From assembly GCA_029007015.1 (NCBI GenBank), contig JAQXHB010000021.1, positions 1-20,684 on the forward strand: 20,684 bases of DNA. The letters are read 5' to 3'. The DNA comes from Bacillota bacterium (GTDB lineage Bacteria; Bacillota; Clostridia; Oscillospirales; Acutalibacteraceae). The notes below the pieces were generated by a model. That model did not search any database. It saw only the letters and a list, made by a program, of their open reading frames with translations, and had not been told where the DNA came from. This document shows, in pieces, positions 7,257 to 14,207 of this stretch. Within the stretch, counting starts at the first letter, position 1. Every line of letters starts with the position of its first letter. A program made the position numbers and the translations under genes.

Positions 7257-8925
7257 CAGCGATAGACTCCTTCAGTTTGGAGAGGGCTATCTTGGTCTCG
7301 GCGGCAGTTTCACCGAGCAGTGACGCAATCTCTTGCACAATACGCATCTGCTTATCAACCACCTTGTCGGCCACCTCGACCGTCTGACGGCTGATTTCCT
7401 CTTTCTTCTCGCGCTCGCTCTCCTCGTCGGTAACATCGCGCATGATGCAGATGAGCATTTTGCTCTCCTTATCGGGCACTATAGTCTGCTCGACATAGCG
7501 CTTGTATTCAGCCAAGTAAACGCGCTCGTTATATACGCCGCGGTTTTTTCTCTGCACTTCAATGAACACGCCCGGGTCCAAAACGCGAACCACCTGGTCA
7601 CCGAGAATATCGCTCTCAGAGCGCAAATTCATGATGCCGAGGGCGGCTTTGTTAATCTGCTGAACTTCCAGTTGCTCGTTGAGCACGATAAGTCCGTTGG
7701 GCGTGTTTTTGACGATGGTGTCGGAAAAACTCTCGGCCTTTTCCTTCAAAAACGGCAGGCACATTGAAACCTCGGCCTTGCCCTGATAGATGGCGATGGC
7801 CTTTTCGCGGCATGTGTTGTAGCCGCATGTGCCGCAGTTGAGTTCCTGCTCCGGACGGAATTTACCCATTTGGCGCAGTATCTGCACAATCTCATCTTCG
7901 GTCGGCACAGCCGACTTGCGTTCAATGTGCTCAAATACCTTTTTGATGGCAGTCGGCTCCGGCTGGTCGACATCGAAGTCGCGCTTGCCGGCAAAATTGG
8001 ACACCGCCATATAGTCGTGGATGGGACTGCGATGGTACTTCTCCATGACCGGACCGCCCACGCAACTACCGACACAGGCCGACATTTCAATGAAACAACG
8101 GTCGATTTTACCGCTCTCGATGTCGCGCAGGGCGGCAATGCAGTTGTCGGTGCCGTCGATGGCCATATATGTGTATCCCGGCTCATTTTGAGCCATGGTT
8201 TTGAGTATGCCGCCGGTGGTCGGGAAGAAACGCGCGCGGCTCTCATCATTTGGAATAACCTCTTGCTCCGGAGTGATGCCCTCTGCATTAAGCCAATTGG
8301 TCAGTTCCTCAAATGTGAGCACCGCATCGACGATGCCGGCGTAATACTCGGCCTCATCCTTCTTGGCCACGCACGGGCCGATAAACACCGTCTTTGCATT
8401 GGGTATGCGGCGCTTGATGTCGGCACAGTGCGCCTGCATGGGCGACATGACATCGGCCAGATAGGGCAAGGCCTGCGGAAAATACTTCTGTATCAGCAAA
8501 TTTACCGAGTGACAGCATGATGAGATAACCACCCTGCGATTGTCCTCATGCAGTATGCGCTCGTACTCCTTCTTGACAATTGTGGCGCCTATGGCCGTCT
8601 CCTCAACATCGTAAAAGCCGAGTTGCTTAAGGGCGGCGCGCATTGAATCAATGCCCACTCCGTCATAATTGGCTATGAATGACGGCGCCAGGCTGACCAC
8701 AACAGGGTCGCCGTTTTGCAAAAAGACACGCACTTTTTCGGTTTCGTCAACTATCTGCTTGGCGTCCTGCGGGCATACAACAAAGCACTGGCCGCACAAA
8801 ATGCACTCATTGCCGATAATGCGCGCTTGGTTGCCCGAAAACCGTATCGACTTGACCGGGCAGTGCCGTATACATTTATAGCAGTTTTTGCAATTGGATT
8901 TTTTTAATGTCAGACAGTCGGGCAT
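7249..8925 (-). CDS. hydS: PAS-domain sensory [FeFe] hydrogenase (HydS type, group C)
   Basis: Putative H2 or redox sensor of 558 aa. Domains in order: two ferredoxin clusters (CKNCYKCIRHC about 12-22, CILCGQCFVVC about 41-51); an H-cluster domain with SSCCHSV (about 137-143), GPCVAKKDE (Cys near 185) and SACVGSCVGG (about 282-291); a further Fe-S motif CGTCGYNTC plus a later Cys (about 364-389); a PAS domain (about 400-500); and a charged helical tail (about 500-558) able to form a coiled coil. There is no kinase or GGDEF output domain, so signalling must pass to a partner. Start: ATG at 8925, ten bases after AAAGGA; an in-frame TTG at 8931 is the alternative, too close to that site. It sits between the ferredoxins and the phosphatase with overlaps or near-overlaps. 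Confidence 0.88.
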   Translation of the reverse strand: MPDCLTLKKSNCKNCYKCIRHCPVKSIRFSGNQARIIGNECILCGQCFVVCPQDAKQIVDETEKVRVFLQNGDPVVVSLAPSFIANYDGVGIDSMRAALKQLGFYDVEETAIGATIVKKEYERILHEDNRRVVISSCCHSVNLLIQKYFPQALPYLADVMSPMQAHCADIKRRIPNAKTVFIGPCVAKKDEAEYYAGIVDAVLTFEELTNWLNAEGITPEQEVIPNDESRARFFPTTGGILKTMAQNEPGYTYMAIDGTDNCIAALRDIESGKIDRCFIEMSACVGSCVGGPVMEKYHRSPIHDYMAVSNFAGKRDFDVDQPEPTAIKKVFEHIERKSAVPTEDEIVQILRQMGKFRPEQELNCGTCGYNTCREKAIAIYQGKAEVSMCLPFLKEKAESFSDTIVKNTPNGLIVLNEQLEVQQINKAALGIMNLRSESDILGDQVVRVLDPGVFIEVQRKNRGVYNERVYLAEYKRYVEQTIVPDKESKMLICIMRDVTDEESEREKKEEISRQTVEVADKVVDKQMRIVQEIASLLGETAAETKIALSKLKESIADE

Positions 8926-8927
8926 AA

Positions 8928-9194
8928 TCAACTATTCCTTTCGGCACTGAGTCTCGGCACAATATTGGTGTCGAAAAACTCCTTGAAAGTTTCCGGCGTG
9001 ATGCCGGTGAAAATATCGTCATCAACCTGAATGGTTACACCAATGCGATTGCACCGACCGGTACAAAAACTACCGGTCAGCACAATTTCATCATCCAGGT
9101 GATTTTCTGCAATGGCGGCTTGGAACATCTCAACGATTTTTTCCGAGCCCTTTAGGTGGCAGGAGGAACCTACACATATCTGGACGATTAGCAT
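8928..9194 (-). CDS. Thioredoxin-like [2Fe-2S] ferredoxin, copy 2
   Basis: Small 88-aa protein of the thioredoxin-like ferredoxin family (the cluster-binding part of NuoE/HydC). The four cluster cysteines follow the family spacing: CVGSSC (7 and 12) and CTGRC (44 and 48). It lacks the N-terminal helical bundle found in NuoE, so it is only the electron-carrying domain. Start chosen at the ATG at 9194, which is four bases after the stop of the preceding ferredoxin. An in-frame start at 9242 would run 16 codons into that gene and adds residues with no family resemblance. The stop TGA lies two bases before the hydS ATG. It is a clear paralogue of its neighbour (shared CxGSSCHxKGS and VTLTGSFC/VELGGTFC-like blocks), indicating an old tandem duplication. 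Likely role: passing electrons to or from the hydrogenases. Confidence 0.85.
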   Translation of the reverse strand: MLIVQICVGSSCHLKGSEKIVEMFQAAIAENHLDDEIVLTGSFCTGRCNRIGVTIQVDDDIFTGITPETFKEFFDTNIVPRLSAERNS

Positions 9195-9198
9195 TTTG

Positions 9199-9438
9199 TT
9201 ATACCCTTGCTTTGATGCTGTTCTCGAAAAATTCAGCCACATTCTCGGGGGTTACCGAATGAAATTCGTCATCAACATTTACGCAGACGCCCTGCTGACA
9301 CTTGCCCATGCAGAAGGTTCCGCCGAGTTCAACCTTATCGCCAAGGCCGTTCTCGCCAATGAGATACTGCAACTGCTCGACAACCTGACGGGACCCTTTG
9401 ATATGGCAGGAAGAACCGATGCAAACTGTAACTTTCAT
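9199..9438 (-). CDS. Thioredoxin-like [2Fe-2S] ferredoxin, copy 1
   Basis: 79-aa single-domain thioredoxin-like [2Fe-2S] ferredoxin. Cluster ligands are C6 and C11 in CIGSSCHIKGS and C43 and C47 in CMGKC; an additional Cys at 52 is not found in copy 2. There is no NuoE helical bundle and no signal peptide. ATG start with AAGGAG nine bases upstream. It follows the kinase gene after 13 bases and precedes copy 2 by four bases. In bifurcating hydrogenases this fold is the HydC subunit that works with the flavin subunit HydB, but no HydB/NuoF is visible here, so it may be a free carrier or a small partner of HydS or HydA. Confidence 0.87.
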   Translation of the reverse strand: MKVTVCIGSSCHIKGSRQVVEQLQYLIGENGLGDKVELGGTFCMGKCQQGVCVNVDDEFHSVTPENVAEFFENSIKARV

Positions 9439-9451
9439 TATTTTATTCTCC

Positions 9452-10201
9452 TTATTCGTAATCTACGACATCCACCCACGAAAGCAGGAACTCGCGCTCC
9501 TCGGGCTTGCCCTTGACCGACTGCGAAGCCGCAACGATGGGCAGCCACTTCTGCACATACTGCTTGGCAGTATTGCTCTTGTCGCAGAACAGTTTCATAT
9601 ACTTGTTGGCGCCGTCAATGTCGCCGCTCAGCCAAAACAGGAGATATGTTCTGGCGGCGTCAGCCGAAGCGTTGCCCTGAGTGGCATGCGACCAGTCGAG
9701 GATGTACGGCTTGCCGTCATCGGAGATGATGATGTTGGAGGGATTGAAGTCGCCGTGGCAGACCTTGTTGTGGCGCGGCATGCCCTCAAGACGGGTGTGC
9801 AGGTCATAACGGGTGGTTGCGTCGAGGTCGGCCTGAGCGATTTTGCTGTTCATCTTGTCCTTCAACTTGTTAAGTTTGGGGCAGGTCTTGGCCTGAACGG
9901 TCAACTGCAGGTCAACTAACATGGCCAGATACTCGTCCTTCTTGTCGGGATTTTCCTGCATGAGTTGGGCGAGAGTCTTGCCGCTGATGAACTCGGAAAC
10001 AATGGCCCAGTTGCCGTCAATCATGGTAACTTCGAGAATCTTGGGAATGTTCAGACCGGTCTCCTCGATGCGCGCCTGATTAAGTGCCTCGTTGAGTATG
10101 TCGGCCTTGGAATAACCTTGATGAAAAACTTTAATGCAGCGGTCGCCGTCGCGATATACTGTTTTGTCGTTTCTGACCGCGATTACTCTGTCCATTTTCA
10201 T
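9452..10201 (-). CDS. APH/choline-kinase-fold phosphotransferase
   Basis: 249-aa protein with the aminoglycoside phosphotransferase/choline kinase fold, a relative of eukaryotic-type protein kinases. The catalytic loop CHGDFNPSN (His 149, Asp 151, Asn 156) and the metal-binding ILDW (Asp 169) are intact. An N-lobe ATP lysine is plausible at IKVF (about residue 24), and the hinge region holds IVSEFISGKTL. The substrate cannot be read from sequence: small molecule or protein are both possible, and homologues in similar operons have been labelled serine/threonine kinases. It lies 14 bases after adhE and 13 before the ferredoxins, inside an H2/ethanol operon that also encodes a PP2C phosphatase, so a signalling role is more likely than antibiotic resistance. 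ATG start with a GGGGAG site seven bases upstream. No resistance-island signs nearby. Confidence 0.8.
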   Translation of the reverse strand: MKMDRVIAVRNDKTVYRDGDRCIKVFHQGYSKADILNEALNQARIEETGLNIPKILEVTMIDGNWAIVSEFISGKTLAQLMQENPDKKDEYLAMLVDLQLTVQAKTCPKLNKLKDKMNSKIAQADLDATTRYDLHTRLEGMPRHNKVCHGDFNPSNIIISDDGKPYILDWSHATQGNASADAARTYLLFWLSGDIDGANKYMKLFCDKSNTAKQYVQKWLPIVAASQSVKGKPEEREFLLSWVDVVDYE

Positions 10202-10215
10202 ATTAGTTCTCCCCC

Positions 10216-12933
10216 TTATAAGTTCTTGTTGATGCCGTTTTTGGCTCTGCGGAATGCTTGCTTAACATCGGTGGCGTCTACGCCGGCGGCAACCTGGCTG
10301 GCGTTAGGCTTGTCATTTTCTGTAAATTTCTTGCCGTAGTAAGCGTTGAGATACATCTGTTTAATCTCGCTCATGAGCGGATAGCGCGGATTGGCGCCGG
10401 TGCACTGATCGTCGAATGCCTGCTCAACCATGTCGTCCAGACGGGCAAGGAAATCCTTTTCATCGGGGACATAATCTTTGATGGTCGGCTTGATGCCAAC
10501 TTTGGCCTTGAGTTGGTCAATCTTCTTAATCAGGTTTTCAAGTTTCTCCTCGTCGGTCTTGCCGCCGCAGCCGAGATAGTCAGCAATTTCGGCATAGCGC
10601 GCCAAGGTGTGCGGATGGTCATACTGCGAGAAGGTGCCCATCTTGGTCGGCTGCTCGCAGGAGTTGAAGCGAAGCACCTCATCCATCATGAGTGCGTTTG
10701 CGATGCCGTGCGGGATGTGGTGGAATGCGCCCAGTTTGTGAGCCATGGAGTGCATTACACCGAGGAAGGCGTTGGCAAATGCCATACCTGCCATGGTGGC
10801 CGCATTGGCCATCTTCTCACGGGCCTCAACATCATTCGGGCCGTTGTCATATGCGCGCGGCAGATACTCAAAGATGGTCTTGAGCGCCTTGAGTGCCAGA
10901 CCGTCGGTGTAGTCGGTCGCCATAACAGAAGCGTAGGCCTCCAGTGCGTGCGATACCGCGTCAATACCCGAAGCGGCGGTCAGGCCCTTGGGGGCTGACA
11001 TGTGGAAATCGGTGTCGATGATGGCCATGTTGGGCATGAGTTCATAGTCGGCCAGCGGATATTTGATGCCGGTCTTTTCATCAGTGATAACGGCAAAAGG
11101 CGTAACCTCGGAGCCGGTACCTGCCGATGTCGGGATGGCGATGAAATAAGCCTTTTCGCCCATCTTGGGGAAGGTGTAAACACGCTTGCGGATATCGCAG
11201 AAGCGCATGGCCATGTCAGCAAAGTCAGCCTCGGGATGCTCATACAGCACCCACATAATCTTGGCCGCATCCATTGCCGAGCCGCCGCCCAGAGCGATGA
11301 TGGTGTCAGGCTTGAAGGTTCTCATCAGTTCGGCGCCGCGCTGTGCGCAGTCAAGTGTCGGGTCGGGCGCAACATCAAAGAAGCAGGTGTGTTCCATGCC
11401 CATTTCTTCCAGTTTGCTGAAAATCGGCTGTGCATAGCCGTTGCTGTAAAGGAACTGGTCGGTAACGACGACTGCTCTCTTTTTGTTCATAACAGTCTTG
11501 AGCTCGTCGAGCGCTACGGGCAGGCAACCCTTCTTGATGTAAACCTTTTCAGGTGCACGGAACCACAACATATTTTCCCTTCTTTCAGCAACCGTCTTGA
11601 TATTTATGAGATGCTTGACGCCGACATTCTCGGATACCGAGTTGCCGCCCCATGAGCCGCAGCCCAGTGTCAGCGACGGAGCAAGTTTGAAGTTATAAAG
11701 GTCACCGATACCGCCCTGTGATGACGGGGTGTTGACCAAAATACGGCAGGTTTTCATACGGCTCTGGAACTCGTCCAGTTTGGCCTGTTCGGTCGTTGCG
11801 TCAAGATAGATCGACGAGGTGTGACCGTAGCCGCCGTCGGCAATCAGGTGCTCAGCCTTGTCAAAGGCATCTGCGATGTTCTTTGCGCGGTACATGGCCA
11901 GTACGGGAGAGAGTTTCTCGTGCGCGAACTCCTCGCTGAGCTCAACGCTGTCAACCTCACCGATGAGAATTTTTGTGCCCTCGGGCACGGTTACGCCGGC
12001 GAGAGAAGCGATGGTAGCTGCGCTCTGTCCGACAATCTTGGCATTGAGCGCGCCGTTGATGATGATGGTCTTTCTGACCTTTTCGATTTCTTCGCCTTTC
12101 AGGAAGTAGCATCCGCGGGCAGCGAACTCGGTCTTGACGGCGTCATACACCTTGTCCAGTACGATTACCGACTGCTCGGAAGCGCAAATCATACCGTTGT
12201 CGAATGTCTTGGAGTGAATAATCGAGTTAACGGCCAGAAGTATGTCAGCCGAATCATCAATGATGGCCGGTGTGTTGCCCGCACCGACGCCGAGCGCCGG
12301 TGTGCCGCTGGAGTAGGCCGCCTTTACCATGCCGGGGCCGCCGGTGGCAAGAATTATATCGGCGTCTTTCATGAGGGTGTTGGTCATATCAAGGCTCGGA
12401 ACATCTATCCAGCCGATGATTCCCTCGGGTGCGCCTGCGGCAACAGCAGCCTCAAGCACTATCTTGGCCGCGGCAACAGTAGCGCCCTTGGCTCTGGGGT
12501 GCGGGCTGATGATGATGCCGTTTCTCGTTTTGAGTGCGAGCAGGCACTTGAATATAGCCGTCGATGTCGGGTTGGTGGTGGGGATAACCGCAGCAATAAC
12601 GCCAATCGGCTCGGCAATTTTCTTTACGCCGTACGCCTTATCCTCCTCCAAAACGCCGCAGGTTTTGACATCCTTGTAGGCGTTGTATATGTACTCACTG
12701 GCATAGTGATTCTTGATTACCTTGTCCTCTACGATGCCCATTCCGGTTTCTTCAACAGCAAGTTTGGCAAGCGGAATACGCTGCTTGTTTGCCGCCGTTG
12801 CAGCAGCCAGGAATATCTTGTCCACCTGCTCCTGCGTGTAAGTTGCAAACTGGCGTTGAGCCGCGCGTACCGACTCAAGTTTTTCCTCGAGTCTCTCTAC
12901 GCTGTCAACCGGCTGATATGCTTTTGTTTTCAT
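10216..12933 (-). CDS. adhE: Bifunctional acetaldehyde-CoA/alcohol dehydrogenase
   Basis: 905-aa AdhE, which reduces acetyl-CoA to acetaldehyde and then to ethanol using two NADH; family members usually form spirosomes. The N-terminal CoA-acylating aldehyde dehydrogenase half (about 1-440) has the catalytic Cys in FDNGMICASEQS (Cys 250) and the PTTNPTSTAIFK block. The C-terminal iron-dependent alcohol dehydrogenase half (about 460-870) has GGGSAMDAAK, GTGSEVTPF, DAVSHALEAY and the His-rich MHSMAHKLGAFHHIPHG that provides iron ligands. Slightly longer than the usual 860-890 aa through a C-terminal tail. The ATG is preceded by GGGAGG at a suitable distance. First gene of the seven-gene operon, directly downstream of a -10 box and a Rex operator, so repression is expected at low NADH/NAD+. 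Confidence 0.97.
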   Translation of the reverse strand: MKTKAYQPVDSVERLEEKLESVRAAQRQFATYTQEQVDKIFLAAATAANKQRIPLAKLAVEETGMGIVEDKVIKNHYASEYIYNAYKDVKTCGVLEEDKAYGVKKIAEPIGVIAAVIPTTNPTSTAIFKCLLALKTRNGIIISPHPRAKGATVAAAKIVLEAAVAAGAPEGIIGWIDVPSLDMTNTLMKDADIILATGGPGMVKAAYSSGTPALGVGAGNTPAIIDDSADILLAVNSIIHSKTFDNGMICASEQSVIVLDKVYDAVKTEFAARGCYFLKGEEIEKVRKTIIINGALNAKIVGQSAATIASLAGVTVPEGTKILIGEVDSVELSEEFAHEKLSPVLAMYRAKNIADAFDKAEHLIADGGYGHTSSIYLDATTEQAKLDEFQSRMKTCRILVNTPSSQGGIGDLYNFKLAPSLTLGCGSWGGNSVSENVGVKHLINIKTVAERRENMLWFRAPEKVYIKKGCLPVALDELKTVMNKKRAVVVTDQFLYSNGYAQPIFSKLEEMGMEHTCFFDVAPDPTLDCAQRGAELMRTFKPDTIIALGGGSAMDAAKIMWVLYEHPEADFADMAMRFCDIRKRVYTFPKMGEKAYFIAIPTSAGTGSEVTPFAVITDEKTGIKYPLADYELMPNMAIIDTDFHMSAPKGLTAASGIDAVSHALEAYASVMATDYTDGLALKALKTIFEYLPRAYDNGPNDVEAREKMANAATMAGMAFANAFLGVMHSMAHKLGAFHHIPHGIANALMMDEVLRFNSCEQPTKMGTFSQYDHPHTLARYAEIADYLGCGGKTDEEKLENLIKKIDQLKAKVGIKPTIKDYVPDEKDFLARLDDMVEQAFDDQCTGANPRYPLMSEIKQMYLNAYYGKKFTENDKPNASQVAAGVDATDVKQAFRRAKNGINKNL

Positions 12934-12958
12934 GTTGGTTAGCCTCCCACTCTTTTCT

Positions 12959-12976
12959 TTGTTAATATTTTAACAA
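12959..12976. promoter_or_regulatory. Rex operator overlapping the adhE transcription start
   Basis: TTGTTAATATTTTAACAA reads TTGTTAA-N4-TTAACAA, with the two heptamers exact reverse complements. This matches the clostridial Rex consensus, the NADH-sensing repressor known to control adhE genes. It lies 25 bases upstream of the adhE ATG and starts 4 bases downstream of the predicted -10, over the predicted start site, where binding would block transcription. The rex gene is not in the window. Confidence 0.88.
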
Positions 12977-12980
12977 AATA

Positions 12981-13009
12981 ATTATAAATACGCAATAACC
13001 AAAAAAGCA
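12981..13009 (-). promoter_or_regulatory. Putative adhE operon promoter
   Basis: On the minus strand a perfect TATAAT (12981-12986) is preceded 17 bases earlier by TGCTTT (13004-13009), a poor -35. The predicted start is near 12974, giving a leader of about 40 bases to the adhE ATG. A weak -35 is consistent with a need for an activator. Confidence 0.6.
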
Positions 13010-13026
13010 TATGACATATATCAATT

Positions 13027-13060
13027 GGTATATACCACTTGCTTATCGGTATGTGCATAC
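13027..13060. promoter_or_regulatory. Pair of dyads upstream of the adhE promoter
   Basis: Two inverted repeats, GGTATATACC (13027-13036) and GTATG-TG-CATAC (13049-13060), have centres 23 bases apart, about two helical turns. They sit at roughly -58 and -81 relative to the predicted adhE start. Both share GTAT/ATAC half-sites, so one regulator binding twice is plausible; the adjacent LysR-type protein is the first candidate. Confidence 0.5.
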
Positions 13061-13090
13061 TGCTGTATTGACGCGGCCGTCCGCGAATGA

Positions 13091-14017
13091 CTACATCTTA
13101 ATATACTTTCGTTTTGAATTGCAAACCTCTGTTATAAATTGCTTGTCAAGCGCCGATAGTTTGTAGTCGCATTTATGTATCAGCATGTCCTTATACATTC
13201 TGCGGTTGTCGGGGCACTCAAACTGCACCAGGCCGTATCTCTCAAGTATCTTATCGGTCAGCGGCGACACCCACATAAAGGTCTGCGGGTTTTCGGCAAG
13301 CAAGTCAAATTGGCTGGCGCGCTCAAACAAATAGATGCGGCGGCCGATGTTGTCGGGCAGCTCCTCTTTCTTGACCTCGGCCAGCGTGAGGTTGGGCACG
13401 AAGGGGTCGGCGTGCGCTATCTCAATATAGGGCGTCAGATCGGAAAAGTGTATCTGCGGCAATTTCGCCAGCGGGCTGTCCTTGCTCACCGCGATGACAT
13501 AGTGAAACTCGGCAATCAGTTCGTATAAAAGGCCCTTTTCCTCGAACATATCCTTGAAGTAGCGGTCATAGCTGGCGGCATACCTGATTATGCCCAGATT
13601 ATATCCCGCCGTGAGAATGTTTTTGATGGCGCGCGAAGAATTGGTCTCTTTATAAAAAATCTCGGCCGACTCCGAGCTGATGGATTTTGAAAACTGGGCA
13701 AATGCCTCTGAAATATATGTGGCGCGCGGAACCGAAACGGAAAAGCGCTGTTTGACGGCCGAGCCCTCTTTGTATATATTTTCGACCGTCTTTATCTGGT
13801 CGAGTATCTGCCGTGCGTAACCGATAAATTCCTCGCCCTGCGGCGTAAGTTCCATACCCTTTGCCGAGCGGTCAAAAATGGTTATATCGAGGTCGGCTTC
13901 AAGTTCTTTTATGGCGCGGCTCAAGTTAGGCTGTGCGACCAAAAGCCGCTCGGCCGCTTTGTTTATCGAGCCGGCGTCGGCCACTACAACTGCGTATTTC
14001 ATGTGCAGTATGTTCAT
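13091..14017 (-). CDS. LysR-family transcriptional regulator
   Basis: 308-aa LysR-type regulator, the normal family length. The N-terminal winged helix-turn-helix (about residues 1-60) shows the pattern AGSINKAAERLLVAQPNLSR, then ELEADLDITIFDR and LTPQGEEF. The rest is a periplasmic-binding-protein-like effector domain (about 90-300). The ligand cannot be inferred. ATG start with AAGGGGA seven bases upstream. It is transcribed toward adhE, with 157 bases between, and away from fumC with 190 bases between. The divergent spacing and a T-N11-A palindrome over the fumC -35 make fumC and the malic enzyme gene classical candidate targets, while dyads on the other side suggest it may also act at adhE. 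No clear terminator follows it. Confidence 0.9.
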   Translation of the reverse strand: MNILHMKYAVVVADAGSINKAAERLLVAQPNLSRAIKELEADLDITIFDRSAKGMELTPQGEEFIGYARQILDQIKTVENIYKEGSAVKQRFSVSVPRATYISEAFAQFSKSISSESAEIFYKETNSSRAIKNILTAGYNLGIIRYAASYDRYFKDMFEEKGLLYELIAEFHYVIAVSKDSPLAKLPQIHFSDLTPYIEIAHADPFVPNLTLAEVKKEELPDNIGRRIYLFERASQFDLLAENPQTFMWVSPLTDKILERYGLVQFECPDNRRMYKDMLIHKCDYKLSALDKQFITEVCNSKRKYIKM

Positions 14018-14133
14018 GTTGAAGTCCCCTTTTTAAAATTGCCGCGAATACGGTTCAGCGTAAGTTGTTTTTAACATTTATAATTGTAACACAAATATTG
14101 CTCTGCCACAAGAGGTTTTCGGCCTTTAACGGC

Positions 14134-14164
14134 AAAACTTCAATGGTTGAAATCGGCAAGTTTT
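14134..14164. promoter_or_regulatory. LysR-type T-N11-A box over the fumC -35
   Basis: TTCAA-TGG-TTGAA (14139-14151) is a perfect 13-base dyad that fits the T-N11-A rule for LysR-type sites and covers most of the fumC -35 element. A second, wider inverted repeat encloses it: AAAACTT (14134-14140) and AAGTTTT (14158-14164). The location suggests repression or ligand-dependent control by the divergent LysR protein. Confidence 0.5.
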
Positions 14165-14175
14165 CATGGTATAAT
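14147..14175 (+). promoter_or_regulatory. Sigma-A promoter of fumC
   Basis: TTGAAA (14147-14152) and a perfect TATAAT (14170-14175) are spaced by exactly 17 bases. The predicted start near 14182 leaves a leader of about 26 bases to the GTG chosen for fumC and makes the ATG at 14184 an unlikely start. Confidence 0.82.
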
Positions 14176-14207
14176 AGCATATTATGACCTACAAGGGGGC
14201 TTGCAGA

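Noticed and set aside
9452..10201. Aminoglycoside resistance gene
   Set aside because: Only the fold is shared. The operon context is hydrogen and ethanol metabolism, and no mobile element or resistance neighbour is present.
11821..12942. 373-codon open frame on the plus strand opposite adhE
   Set aside because: It lies fully antisense to a clear AdhE, starts with no ribosome site and its peptide shows no family motif; long antisense frames are common in GC-rich genes.
13072..13085. CGCGG-CCGT-CCGCG hairpin after the LysR gene as its terminator
   Set aside because: Only five pairs and no T-run on the minus strand; too weak to call.
14184..14207. ATG at 14184 as the fumC start
   Set aside because: It coincides with the predicted transcription start and has no ribosome site, while GTG at 14208 has AAGGGGG at eight bases and fits the family N-terminus.
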